DNA from: Algihabitans sp965233705
Lineage (GTDB): Bacteria; Pseudomonadota; Alphaproteobacteria; Kiloniellales; DSM-21159
Length of the DNA stretch: 64,000 bases
Assembly: GCA_965233705.1 (NCBI GenBank)
Contig: CBDDTF010000003.1
Location: 124,001-188,000 of the forward strand
Direction of reading: 5' to 3'
The notes beneath the pieces were generated by a model that saw nothing but the letters and a program-made list of their open reading frames with translations, made no database searches and was not told where the DNA came from. The position numbers and the translations under genes were made by a program. Position 1 is the first letter of the stretch. Every line of letters begins with the position of its first letter. Below, one piece after another: positions 25,956 through 34,350 of the stretch.

Positions 25956-27479
25956 TCAGCCGCCGTTGGCCGCGCGCGGCGCGGGCCGGTCGTGGGTCTG
26001 TGCCGCGCCGGGCGCGTCCGGCGTTTCGGCGGCCGGCGCCTCGGTGGCGGGCGTCGCGGTGGTGGGCGTCGCGGTGGTGGGGGCCAGGGCGTCGAGCGCG
26101 GCGATGACGTCGCGCATGCGGCTGCCCAGCGAGCCCTTGACCAGGACCACGTCGCCGGGCAGCAGCCCCTCGGCCACCTGCGGCGCCAGGGTGGCGGCGT
26201 CGATCGCGTGGGCGGCCAGGCGCGAGGGCGGCAGGGTCACCGCCAGCCGCGCCATCTGCGGGCCGCAGAGGTAGGCCAGGTCGACCTCGGCCTCGCGCAC
26301 CGCATCGGCCAGGCCGGCGTGCAGGGCGGGACCGTCGGCCCCCAGCTCCAGCATGTCGCCCAGCACCGCGATGCGCCGGCCGGCGCCCGCCGGCGTGACC
26401 CGGCCCAGCACCGCCAGCGCCGCGCGCAGCGAGTCCGGATTGGCGTTGTAGCTCTCGTCGATCAGCAGGGCCTCGCCGCCGCCGGGCAGGGGCAGCGCGC
26501 GGCGCGCGCCGCGGCCGGTCACCGGCTGCAGCCCGGCGAAGGCCTCGGCCGCCCGCGTCGCGTCGGCGCCCAGCGCGGAGACCGCGCAGAGCACGGCCAG
26601 GGAGTTGGTCACCCAGTGCGCGCCCGGCACCGACAGCGTGTAGTCGAGCGCTGCGCCGCGAAAGCTGGCGCGCACCCGGCTGCCGTCGGCCTGGAGGTCG
26701 GCGTCGAGCAGTCGTGCGTCGGCCGCCTCGTGCCGGCCGAAGCTCAGGCGCCGCGTCACCCCGGCCGCCTCGGCCCGGGCGGCCAGATGGTCGTAGAAGC
26801 GGTCGTCGCGCGGCAGCACGGCGGTGCCCTCGGGCCCCATGCCGGCGAAGATCTCGCTCTTGGCGTCGGCGATCCCCGCCTGGCTGTCGAAGAACTCGAT
26901 ATGGGCCAGGCCGATGGTGGTGATCACCGCCACGTCGGGGCGGACCAGCTCGGACAGCGGCGCGATCTCGCCGGCGTGGTTCATGCCCAGCTCGAAGACG
27001 CCGAAGGCGGCGCTGCGCGGCAGCCGCGCCAGCGACAGCGGCACGCCCCAGTGGTTGTTGAGGCTGGCGGCGCTGGCGAAGGTCTCGCCCTGGGCGGCGA
27101 GGCAGGCCCGCAGCGCCTCCTTGGTCGAGGTCTTGCCCGACGAGCCGGTGACGGCGCAGACCCGCGCCCGGCTGCGCTGCCGGGCGGCGCGGGCGAGGGC
27201 GCGCAACGCCTCCAGGGTGTCGTCGACCGACAGCAGCGGGGCCGCCCCGGCGAGCTCCCCGCTCGGCCGGCGGTGCACCACGGCCGCGGCCGCTCCCTTG
27301 GCCAGGGCGTCGGCCACGAAGTCGTGGCCGTCGAAGGTCGGCCCCTCCAGCGCCACGAAGAGGTCGCCGGCCTGGACCGTGCGGCTGTCGATCGACACGC
27401 CGTTGGCCCGCCAGCCGGCGGGGCCGCTGCCGCCGGTCGCGGCGATCGCCTCCTCGGCGCTCCAGAGTGGTTCGGTCAT
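25956..27479 (-). CDS. murF: UDP-N-acetylmuramoyl-tripeptide--D-alanyl-D-alanine ligase
   Basis: MurF adds D-Ala-D-Ala to complete the stem peptide. The 507-residue product shows the ATP loop AVTGSSGKTSTKEAL, the substrate loop NNHWGVPLSLARL, GMNHAGEI, DESYNANPDSLRAAL and a C-terminal domain with VLVKGSLGSRMRDVI. After that comes a nonconserved tail of about 45 residues with TATPT/PATEAP repeats (in DNA, a 15-base direct repeat). It overlaps murE by four bases. Confidence 0.97.
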   Translation of the reverse strand: MTEPLWSAEEAIAATGGSGPAGWRANGVSIDSRTVQAGDLFVALEGPTFDGHDFVADALAKGAAAAVVHRRPSGELAGAAPLLSVDDTLEALRALARAARQRSRARVCAVTGSSGKTSTKEALRACLAAQGETFASAASLNNHWGVPLSLARLPRSAAFGVFELGMNHAGEIAPLSELVRPDVAVITTIGLAHIEFFDSQAGIADAKSEIFAGMGPEGTAVLPRDDRFYDHLAARAEAAGVTRRLSFGRHEAADARLLDADLQADGSRVRASFRGAALDYTLSVPGAHWVTNSLAVLCAVSALGADATRAAEAFAGLQPVTGRGARRALPLPGGGEALLIDESYNANPDSLRAALAVLGRVTPAGAGRRIAVLGDMLELGADGPALHAGLADAVREAEVDLAYLCGPQMARLAVTLPPSRLAAHAIDAATLAPQVAEGLLPGDVVLVKGSLGSRMRDVIAALDALAPTTATPTTATPATEAPAAETPDAPGAAQTHDRPAPRAANGG

Positions 27480-28951
27480 TCGTCATCTCCTGCCAGCTCC
27501 GCGATGGCCGCGCGGGCGACCTCGCGATCGTCGAACGGCAGGACGGTGTCGCCGACGATCTGGCCGGTTTCGTGGCCTTTTCCGGCAATCACCAACACAT
27601 CGCCGGCGTCGAGCCGGGCAAGCGCAAAATGAATGGCCGCGCGCCGGTCGCCGATTTCCGTGGCGCCGGGGCAGGCCGGCAGGATCTCGGCGCGGATCGC
27701 GGCCGGGTCCTCGCTGCGCGGATTGTCGTCGGTCACCACCACCGCATCGGCGTGCCGCGCCGCCGACGCGCCCATCAGCGGGCGCTTGCCGGGGTCGCGG
27801 TCGCCGCCGGCGCCGAACACGACCCAGAGCTTGCCGCGCACGTGCGGGCGCAGGGCCTGCAGCACCACGGCCAGGGCGTCGGGCGTGTGGGCGTAGTCGA
27901 CGTAGACCTCGCCGCCGGCGGGGGTGGCGCCGACCGGCTCGACCCGGCCGGGCACGCCGCTCAGCTCGGGCAGCACCGCGGCCACGGCCGCCGGGTCGGC
28001 GCCGCCGGCCAGCACCAGGCCGGCGGCGGCCAGCAGGTTGTGCGCCTGGAAGGCGCCGGCCAGGCGCAGCGAGACCCGATGGCGCTGGCCCAGCAGCTCC
28101 AGGGTCAGGTCGAGGCCGGCGGGCCGCGCCGCCAGCTCGACCAGCCGCAGCTCCGTGCCGGCGCGGCCGTAGGACAGCACGCGCTGGCCGCGCCGCGCGC
28201 AGAGGGCGCGCAGCTCGGCGAACTCCGGCGCGTCGGCGTTCAGCACGGCGGTGCCGTCGGCCGGCAGCAGCTCGCCGAAGAGCCGCGTCTTGGCGGCCAG
28301 ATAGGCCGCCATGCTGCCGTGGTAGTCCAGGTGGTCGCGGCTGAGGTTGGTGAAGGCCGCGGCCGCGAGGCGCACGCCGTCCAGGCGGTACTGGTCGAGC
28401 CCGTGACTCGAGGCCTCCATCGCCAGGGCGTCGACGCCGGCCTCGGCCAGGGCGTCGAGGCAGCGGTGCAGCTCCACCGGATCCGGCGTGGTCAGGGCCG
28501 CCGGCGCGTCGGGGCGGGGCGGCACCAGACCCAGGGTGCCGAGACTGGCGGCGCGGCGGCCCAGCCGCTCCCAGATCTGGCGCACGAAGACGGTTACCGA
28601 GGTCTTGCCGTTGGTGCCGGTCACGGCGACGGTCTCGCGCGGCTGGCGCTTGTAGACCTTGGCCGCCATCTGGGCCAGCCGGCGGCGCGGCTCGGCGTCG
28701 TGGATCAGCAGCACCGGCGCTTCGCCGCGTTTGAGCTCGGTGCCCTGCGGCGCCAGCACGGCGACGGCGCCGCGCCCCACGGCCTGGTCGATGAAGTCGC
28801 GGCCGTCGGCGCGCGCGCCCGGCAGGGCGGCGAAGAGGTAGCCGGCCTCGACCTTTCGGCTGTCCGCCGTCAGGCCCGTGATCTCTAGTCTTTCGGCCGT
28901 GCTGCCCATGGCGCGGCGTTCGTCCTCCGTCAGCAGTTCAGCGAGTCGCAA
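27476..28951 (-). CDS. murE: UDP-N-acetylmuramoyl-L-alanyl-D-glutamate--2,6-diaminopimelate ligase
   Basis: MurE adds the third stem residue. The 491-residue protein has the ATP loop VTGTNGKTSVTVFVRQI, the carbamylated-lysine region, and VFGAGGDRDPGKRP. The DNPR motif (TDDNPRSEDP) marks meso-diaminopimelate as substrate, as expected for a Gram-negative. It overlaps ftsI (14 bases) and murF (4 bases). Confidence 0.97.
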   Translation of the reverse strand: MRLAELLTEDERRAMGSTAERLEITGLTADSRKVEAGYLFAALPGARADGRDFIDQAVGRGAVAVLAPQGTELKRGEAPVLLIHDAEPRRRLAQMAAKVYKRQPRETVAVTGTNGKTSVTVFVRQIWERLGRRAASLGTLGLVPPRPDAPAALTTPDPVELHRCLDALAEAGVDALAMEASSHGLDQYRLDGVRLAAAAFTNLSRDHLDYHGSMAAYLAAKTRLFGELLPADGTAVLNADAPEFAELRALCARRGQRVLSYGRAGTELRLVELAARPAGLDLTLELLGQRHRVSLRLAGAFQAHNLLAAAGLVLAGGADPAAVAAVLPELSGVPGRVEPVGATPAGGEVYVDYAHTPDALAVVLQALRPHVRGKLWVVFGAGGDRDPGKRPLMGASAARHADAVVVTDDNPRSEDPAAIRAEILPACPGATEIGDRRAAIHFALARLDAGDVLVIAGKGHETGQIVGDTVLPFDDREVARAAIAELAGDDE

Positions 28952-30743
28952 CGTGGCGCCCCCTGAGGTTCGCCGGGATCAGGCGGGGGTCCCACTTCTC
29001 GTCCTTGGCCACCTCCTCGTCGGCGATCAGCGGTTCGCGGCGCGGGGCGATGCCCAGCAGCGGCGCCATGCGCTCGACCACCGCCTTGACCACCGGGGCG
29101 GCGACCCAGCCGCCGGTGGCGTAGCCGTAGCTGTAGTCCGTCGGCTTGGGCTCATCGACCATGGCCAGCACCACGTAGCGCGGGTTGTCCATGGGGAAGG
29201 CGGCGAGGAAGGAGGCGATGCGCTTGTCGCGCGCATAGCCGCCGGTCTCGGCCAGCTTGTCCGCCGTGCCGGTCTTGCCGCCGACGCGGTAGCCCTCGGC
29301 GTCGGCCTTGCCGCCGGTGCCGCGCTCGACCACCAGCCGCAGCAGCCAGTTCATGCGCTGCGAGGTGCCGGGGCTCATCACCTGCTCGGCCACGAGGCGC
29401 TCGCCGGCGGTGCGCTTGAGCAGCGTGCTGGGCACGAGCTGGCCCTCGTTGATCACCGCGCCCATGGCCCGCGCCGCCTGCAGCGGCGTCACCGCGATCC
29501 CGTGGCCGTAGCTGATCGTCATGGTGTTGACTTCGCGCCACACGGCGGGCAGGCGCGGGCGGCCGACCTCGCCGAGCTCCAGCTCCACCGGCTCCAGCAG
29601 CCCGAGCCGGCCGAAGAAGCGCTGCTGTGCCTTGGTGCCGGCCTCCAGCGTCATCCGCACCGTGCCGATGTTGCTGGAGTACATGAAGATCTCGGGGATG
29701 CTCAGCACCCCCTTCTTGCGCTTGAAGTCGGTGATGCGGAAGCGCCCGATGCGGATCGGGTCGGTCACGTCGAAGCCGTCGGTCAGGCCGACCACGCCGT
29801 CGTCCAGCGCCATGGCGGTGGAGAAGATCTTGAAGATCGAGCCCAGCTCGTAGACGCCCTGGGTGGCGCGGTTGAGGAAGGCGGCGTCGGGGATCGTCTC
29901 CGGCGCGTTGGGGTCGATGGTCGGCAGCGAGGCCATGGCCAGCAGCTCGCCGGTCCGCGCGTCGAGCACGATGCCGGCGGCGCCGACGCCGCGCCACTCG
30001 CGCATCGCCTTGTCCAGCTCGTCGACCAGGATGTGCTGCAGGCGCAGGTCGAGCGAGGTGCGCAGCGGCTCGTTGCTGCCGCGCAGCACCTCGTCGAAGG
30101 CGGCCTCCAGGCCGATCTGTCCGACGTTGTCGATGTTGGTGTAGCCGACCAGGTGCCCGGTCAGCCGGCCGTTGGGATAGAAGCGCTGCTCCTCGCGCAC
30201 GAAGTCGAGGCCGGGAATGCCCAGGCGGTTGATCCGCGCCGTCTCGCGCGGGGTCAGGCCGCGTTTGATCCAGGTGAAGGAGCTGTCCTGGCTGAGCTTC
30301 GCCTTGAGGCTGGCGACCGAGTACTGCGGCAGCGCCTGGGCGAGCTCGATCGCCGCGGCCTCCGGATCGATCACCCGGCGCGGGTTGGCGTAGAGCGAGT
30401 TGGTCGGCAGCGTAGTGGCGAGCACCTGGCCGTTGCGGTCGAGGATCTCGGCGCGCTGGGTCTCCAGCGCCTCGGCCGGGCTGGGGGTGGCGACCCGGGT
30501 CGGCTCTGCCCCGCCGGAGAGCAGCGCCAGGTCGGCCAGCCGCAGGCCGACCGCCACGAAGGCCAGCAGGAAGACCGCGCCGGCCACCAGCAGGCGGGTG
30601 CGGCCGATCTCCAGCGCCGCCTTGCGCTGGCCGTCCAGGCTGACGGTCCAGCCCCCGTTGGGGCCGCCGCCCAGGCCGCCGCGCCCCAGGTCCATGCCGC
30701 AAGGCGTGGTCGGCGTGATCTTGCGCTCGCCACGGCGTCGCAT
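28938..30743 (-). CDS. ftsI: Septal peptidoglycan transpeptidase FtsI (PBP3)
   Basis: FtsI crosslinks septal peptidoglycan and is the main beta-lactam target for division. It has 601 residues. A short basic cytoplasmic tail and one membrane helix (LLVAGAVFLLAFVAVGLRL, about 49-67) precede the class B PBP dimerisation domain. The transpeptidase motifs are SxxK in ELGSIFKIFS (Ser about 300), SxN in YSSNIGTVRM and KTG in VGGKTGTADK. It starts at the ftsL stop, with which it overlaps by one base. Confidence 0.97.
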   Translation of the reverse strand: MRRRGERKITPTTPCGMDLGRGGLGGGPNGGWTVSLDGQRKAALEIGRTRLLVAGAVFLLAFVAVGLRLADLALLSGGAEPTRVATPSPAEALETQRAEILDRNGQVLATTLPTNSLYANPRRVIDPEAAAIELAQALPQYSVASLKAKLSQDSSFTWIKRGLTPRETARINRLGIPGLDFVREEQRFYPNGRLTGHLVGYTNIDNVGQIGLEAAFDEVLRGSNEPLRTSLDLRLQHILVDELDKAMREWRGVGAAGIVLDARTGELLAMASLPTIDPNAPETIPDAAFLNRATQGVYELGSIFKIFSTAMALDDGVVGLTDGFDVTDPIRIGRFRITDFKRKKGVLSIPEIFMYSSNIGTVRMTLEAGTKAQQRFFGRLGLLEPVELELGEVGRPRLPAVWREVNTMTISYGHGIAVTPLQAARAMGAVINEGQLVPSTLLKRTAGERLVAEQVMSPGTSQRMNWLLRLVVERGTGGKADAEGYRVGGKTGTADKLAETGGYARDKRIASFLAAFPMDNPRYVVLAMVDEPKPTDYSYGYATGGWVAAPVVKAVVERMAPLLGIAPRREPLIADEEVAKDEKWDPRLIPANLRGRHVATR

Positions 30744-31432
30744 CAGCGGGTCTCCGAAACGAAGCGGGTGCCGACGGGCAGGGGCGCGCCGGTCACCGGG
30801 TTGCGCGGCCCCTCCGCATCGCGCGTCTCGAGCCGCTTGGGCAGCGGCTCGGCGACGTCGGGCAGCTTGCGCGCGGGGGCGCGCGGGGGCGCCGCCGCCG
30901 GGGCGGCCCCATCGCGGGCGGCCCCATCGCGGGCGGCACCGTCGGGGGAGATGCCGTCGGGAGAGGCCCCGTCGAGGGTGGCGGCCACCAGAGCGCCGAT
31001 CGGGTCATCGGCGTCGGGCCGCGGGGCCGGCTGCGGCGCCTGGCGCGGGCCCGGCTCCGCCGGCGGCTGCGGGCGCCAAGCCCCGGCCAGCGCGCCGGGC
31101 GCGCGCGGGGGCAGCGGCGGGCCGGCGGCGAAGACGCGCCCGTCCATGCGCTCCGGGCGCGGTGGCAGGCTGGCGATCCGGCCGATCTGCGGCGCCTTCA
31201 GCGGAATCATCTCCAGGTGGCGCTGGGCCAGCCGGGCGATGCGCTGCGGCTGGTTCAGGTAGCTCCACTCGGCGCGCAGCACATGCAGCGCCTCGCGGTC
31301 CTTCTGGATGCGGGTCTGGGTCCGCGCCAGGCGGTCCTCCAGGTCCTGCACCTCGTACTTGATCTGGAAGACCAGGCCGACGGCGACCGCGAAGGCGACG
31401 AGCCAGAGCAGGGTGGACCAGCGCAGGATCAT
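30743..31432 (-). CDS. ftsL: FtsL with a long proline/aspartate-rich C-terminal tail
   Basis: The position between rsmH and ftsI, one membrane helix (STLLWLVAFAVAVGLVFQI, about 6-24) and a heptad region (DLEDRLARTQTRIQKDREAL) identify FtsL, a divisome activator. The core ends with AQRHLEMIPLKAPQ near residue 80. The protein runs to 229 residues because of an extra proline/alanine tail of about 140 residues. The tail contains SPDG and AARDG repeats and ends RNPVTGAPLPVGTRFVSETR. Average FtsL is about 90-120 residues. It overlaps rsmH by four bases and ftsI by one. Confidence 0.9.
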   Translation of the reverse strand: MILRWSTLLWLVAFAVAVGLVFQIKYEVQDLEDRLARTQTRIQKDREALHVLRAEWSYLNQPQRIARLAQRHLEMIPLKAPQIGRIASLPPRPERMDGRVFAAGPPLPPRAPGALAGAWRPQPPAEPGPRQAPQPAPRPDADDPIGALVAATLDGASPDGISPDGAARDGAARDGAAPAAAPPRAPARKLPDVAEPLPKRLETRDAEGPRNPVTGAPLPVGTRFVSETR

Positions 31433-32433
31433 GCCGCCCCTCCCGTCGCCGCGTCGGCGGACGGCCAGGCGGGTGCGGCCGTGCGCTCGGCGGCGCGCAG
31501 CCGGGCCGAGCGGGCGCGCGGGTTCTCGGCCGCTTCGCGCGCGCCGGGCTTGATCGCCTGGCGGCGAATCAGCTCGAAGCTGGGCGCCGGCTGCGCGCCG
31601 CTGTCGGGCAGGTGGCGCGAGCCGCGCGGCGCGGCGCTGGAGCGGCGGCGCAGGAAGTCCTTGACGATGCGGTCTTCCAGGGAATGGAAGCTGACCACGG
31701 CCAGACGCCCGTGCGGCGCCAGGCAGCGCTCGGCGGCGGCGAGGCCGCGCTCCAGCTCGCCCAACTCGTCGTTCACGTAGATGCGCAGGGCCTGGAAGGT
31801 GCGCGTCGCCGGGTCGATGCCGTCCTTGGCCGCGCGCACCACGCCGCGCACCGTCTCCGCCAGCTCCAGGGTCCGCGCGAAGGGCTGCTCGGCGCGGCGG
31901 GCGACCAGGGCGCGGGCGATCTGGCGGCTCTTGCGCTCCTCGCCGTAGCGCCAGATGAGGTCGGCCAGCTCCGCCTCGCTGCGGCTGTTGACCACCTGCG
32001 CGGCGGTTTCGCCGCCGGGGCCCATGCGCATGTCGAGGGGGCCGTCGCTGCGGAAGGAGAAGCCGCGCTCGGCCTGGTCGAGCTGGGGCGAGGAGACGCC
32101 GAGGTCCAGGGCGATGCCGTCGACCGGCCCCTCCAGGTGGCACGCCATCTGCGAGAAGCAGTCCTGCACGAGCCGCAGGCGCGGGGCGTAGGCCGCGGCC
32201 AGCGGAGCGCCGGCGGCGATGGCGGCGGGGTCGCGGTCGAAGGCGACCACGCGGCAGTCGGCGGCCTCCAGCAGGCCGCGGCTGTAGCCGCCCAGCCCGA
32301 AGGTGCCGTCGAGATAGATGCCGCCGTCGCGCGGACGCAGCACCTCCAGCACCTCGGCCAGCAGGACGGGGACGTGTCCGCCGGCGGGGTGGCCGGGAGT
32401 GGGGAGCGGCGCTTGCGGGGTGCTGCGGGTCAT
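31429..32433 (-). CDS. rsmH: 16S rRNA (cytosine(1402)-N(4))-methyltransferase
   Basis: RsmH (MraW) methylates C1402 of 16S rRNA with SAM. ATG 32433 overlaps mraZ by four bases; the product has 334 residues. Visible motifs are GHVPVLLAEVLEVL, the SAM loop YLDGTFGLGGYSRGLLEA, DGIALDLGVSSPQLD, FSFRSDGPLDMRM and VVSFHSLEDRIVKDFLRRR near the end. The alanine-rich C-terminus is not conserved. Confidence 0.97.
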   Translation of the reverse strand: MTRSTPQAPLPTPGHPAGGHVPVLLAEVLEVLRPRDGGIYLDGTFGLGGYSRGLLEAADCRVVAFDRDPAAIAAGAPLAAAYAPRLRLVQDCFSQMACHLEGPVDGIALDLGVSSPQLDQAERGFSFRSDGPLDMRMGPGGETAAQVVNSRSEAELADLIWRYGEERKSRQIARALVARRAEQPFARTLELAETVRGVVRAAKDGIDPATRTFQALRIYVNDELGELERGLAAAERCLAPHGRLAVVSFHSLEDRIVKDFLRRRSSAAPRGSRHLPDSGAQPAPSFELIRRQAIKPGAREAAENPRARSARLRAAERTAAPAWPSADAATGGAA

Positions 32434-32921
32434 GCGGCACCTCCCGGGGCGCCGCCGGGGCCGGACTGCGGCTTGACCGCCAGGGAGGGGACCTTCTGCT
32501 TGGCGGACTGCCGCCGTTCGGCCTGGTAAGCCGCCCAGCGCTGGGGTTCCCAGATGCGGAACAGCGAGCCGGTGCCGACGAAGACGGCCTTGTCGCTCAG
32601 GCCGGCGACCTCGATCAGGGCGTCGGGCAGCACGATGCGGCCGTTGCCGTCCCACTGGAGCTGGTGGGCGGCGGCGAAGATCGTGGCCGCGAGATCCTCC
32701 TGCTCGTCGCTGAAGAGCTGGTAGGAATTGACCGAGTCCATAAGCTGATTCAGAAACTCCTGGCCGCACCCTTCGATCGCGCCCTCGACCTTGTAGGAGG
32801 GGAAGAGGATCACCCCGTCGAAACCTTGGCGGGACAGGGTCGGCCGGAAGGGGGCAGGGATCGACACGCGACCCTTGCTGTCCAGCTTCACTTCGTGGGT
32901 GCCGAGAAAGATCGGCGCCAT
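32430..32921 (-). CDS. mraZ: Transcriptional regulator MraZ
   Basis: MraZ is a SpoVT/AbrB-fold DNA-binding protein that represses the dcw operon in E. coli. ATG 32921 gives 163 residues. The first AbrB-like domain contains VKLDSKGRVSIPAPFRP and the second WDGNGRIVLPDALIEVA. The C-terminal 25 residues are glycine/proline-rich. It is the first gene of the cluster, 227 bases after a promoter that carries TGGG repeats, which fits autoregulation. Confidence 0.96.
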   Translation of the reverse strand: MAPIFLGTHEVKLDSKGRVSIPAPFRPTLSRQGFDGVILFPSYKVEGAIEGCGQEFLNQLMDSVNSYQLFSDEQEDLAATIFAAAHQLQWDGNGRIVLPDALIEVAGLSDKAVFVGTGSLFRIWEPQRWAAYQAERRQSAKQKVPSLAVKPQSGPGGAPGGAA

Positions 32922-33136
32922 GATCGGTCCCCTGTCCCGGCCTCGGCGCAACGGCCAAGCCGTGCGCGCCGGCGCCGCTCTGTCCGGATCGGGCGGGGCA
33001 TCCGCCTGACCCGTCGCTCGCCCGGACGCCGCGAGCCCCTGGCGTCCGTCGGCCCTGCGGCCGCTTCACCCCCGTTGCGCGCCTTGCCCGTTCGGCGCCG
33101 CTTGCCGGACGCGGCCTGGGCTGGGCCGGTTCGGCA

Positions 33137-33176
33137 TGGGATTAGATGGGATATCATGGGCCAGGGTGGGTGTCAA
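33137..33176 (-). promoter_or_regulatory. mraZ promoter overlapping a four-copy MraZ box
   Basis: On the minus strand TTGACA (33176-33171) is followed after 17 bases by TATCCC (33153-33148). The same segment holds four TGGG repeats on the plus strand (33137-33140, 33147-33150, 33157-33160, 33167-33170) at exactly 10-base spacing. TGGG direct repeats at this spacing are the known E. coli MraZ site. MraZ here could block RNA polymerase directly. Confidence 0.65.
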
Positions 33177-33540
33177 CGACACTGGAAAGTATTCGTTTGC
33201 CATTTTCAAGTCATGTTTTCGGCGCTACTGCGCCCGGTAGCGATGCCGAATCGTCGCCGCACCAGAGCGCGAAAATCGCGCCGGTTAATCGCAAAGAAAG
33301 ATATTGTTCTTTGAACGTTCTTATTTGGGCGTGAACAAAGACGGATCGTCGGGGCGGCGCCGGGCCGACGCTGTCTCGCGCCGTTCTGTCTCGGCGGCGC
33401 GGCCTGTGCCGGGCTGGCGGCGGGCTGGCGGCGGGCCGGGGGCGGGCCGGGGGTGGGCAGGCCGTGGGACGGCGCCCCACCGCCGGGCCAAGCCGGGCGG
33501 CGGCATGGGATGGCCTGGGCCGCCGCCGCGCCCCTCGCCC

Positions 33541-33609
33541 GCGTCCCCTGGCCCGCGCTCCCTGGCCCGCGTCCCCTGGCTCGCGCTCCCTGGCCCGCGC
33601 TCCCTGGGG
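33541..33609. repeat. Five tandem 14-base repeats downstream of rnpB
   Basis: Units alternate GCGTCCCCTGGCCC and GCGCTCCCTGGCCC, five in a row with single-base differences, starting at 33541. The array lies about 90 bases beyond the 3' end of rnpB. Confidence 0.9.
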
Positions 33610-33700
33610 TCGGCCGATGGGGCGCCCGCAAAAGCGGGCGTCGGGCCAAGCGCGGGCGGTGGTGGCCCGCCACTGCCGGGGGAAGGCTTCGGGAAGAAGA

Positions 33701-34096
<396 letters not shown>

Positions 34097-34103
34097 TGCC
34101 TTC

Positions 34104-34132
34104 CAGATAGGCAGCGCGGCGGGCGCGATCAA
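34104..34132 (-). promoter_or_regulatory. rnpB promoter
   Basis: On the minus strand TTGATC (34132-34127) and TATCTG (34109-34104) are separated by 17 bases, and the predicted RNA 5' end lies about 8 bases downstream of the -10. The fit with an RNA start makes this likely. Confidence 0.55.
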
Positions 34133-34350
34133 TCGGGCCGGCGCGGGCCGGGGGCCGTTTCCAGTGGCCGTTGCCCGCTTCAGGCTCGCGCGCGGTCACG
34201 CTCGTGTCATGCCGATGCAACGAAAGCTTCCGTTGCCCTCGCCCGGCGGCCGGGGAACCTTCGCGGCGTTCTCCTGACGGCGCCGTCTCCCCGGAGCGTT
34301 CCGGGCGGCGGCGCGCCCCCGCTGTTCGAGTCCGGCAAAGGCGTTTTCGC

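Larger units (their letters stand above)
32922..33700. other. mraZ-rnpB intergenic region
   Basis: This gap of about 780 bases is divided into parts. The mraZ leader (32922-33136) is GC-rich and contains no gene I can support. The promoter and MraZ box lie at 33137-33176. A relatively AT-rich block (about 33170-33350) includes the inverted repeat CAAAGAA/TTCTTTG (33292-33313). A highly GC-rich block (33400-33620) has short tandem repeats. Open frames here coincide with repeats and are not supported. Confidence 0.6.

Noticed and set aside
24615..27632. A very long open frame on the plus strand opposite mraY, murF and murE
   Set aside because: It has no recognisable domain and mirrors three well-supported genes; high GC alone keeps the antisense frame open.
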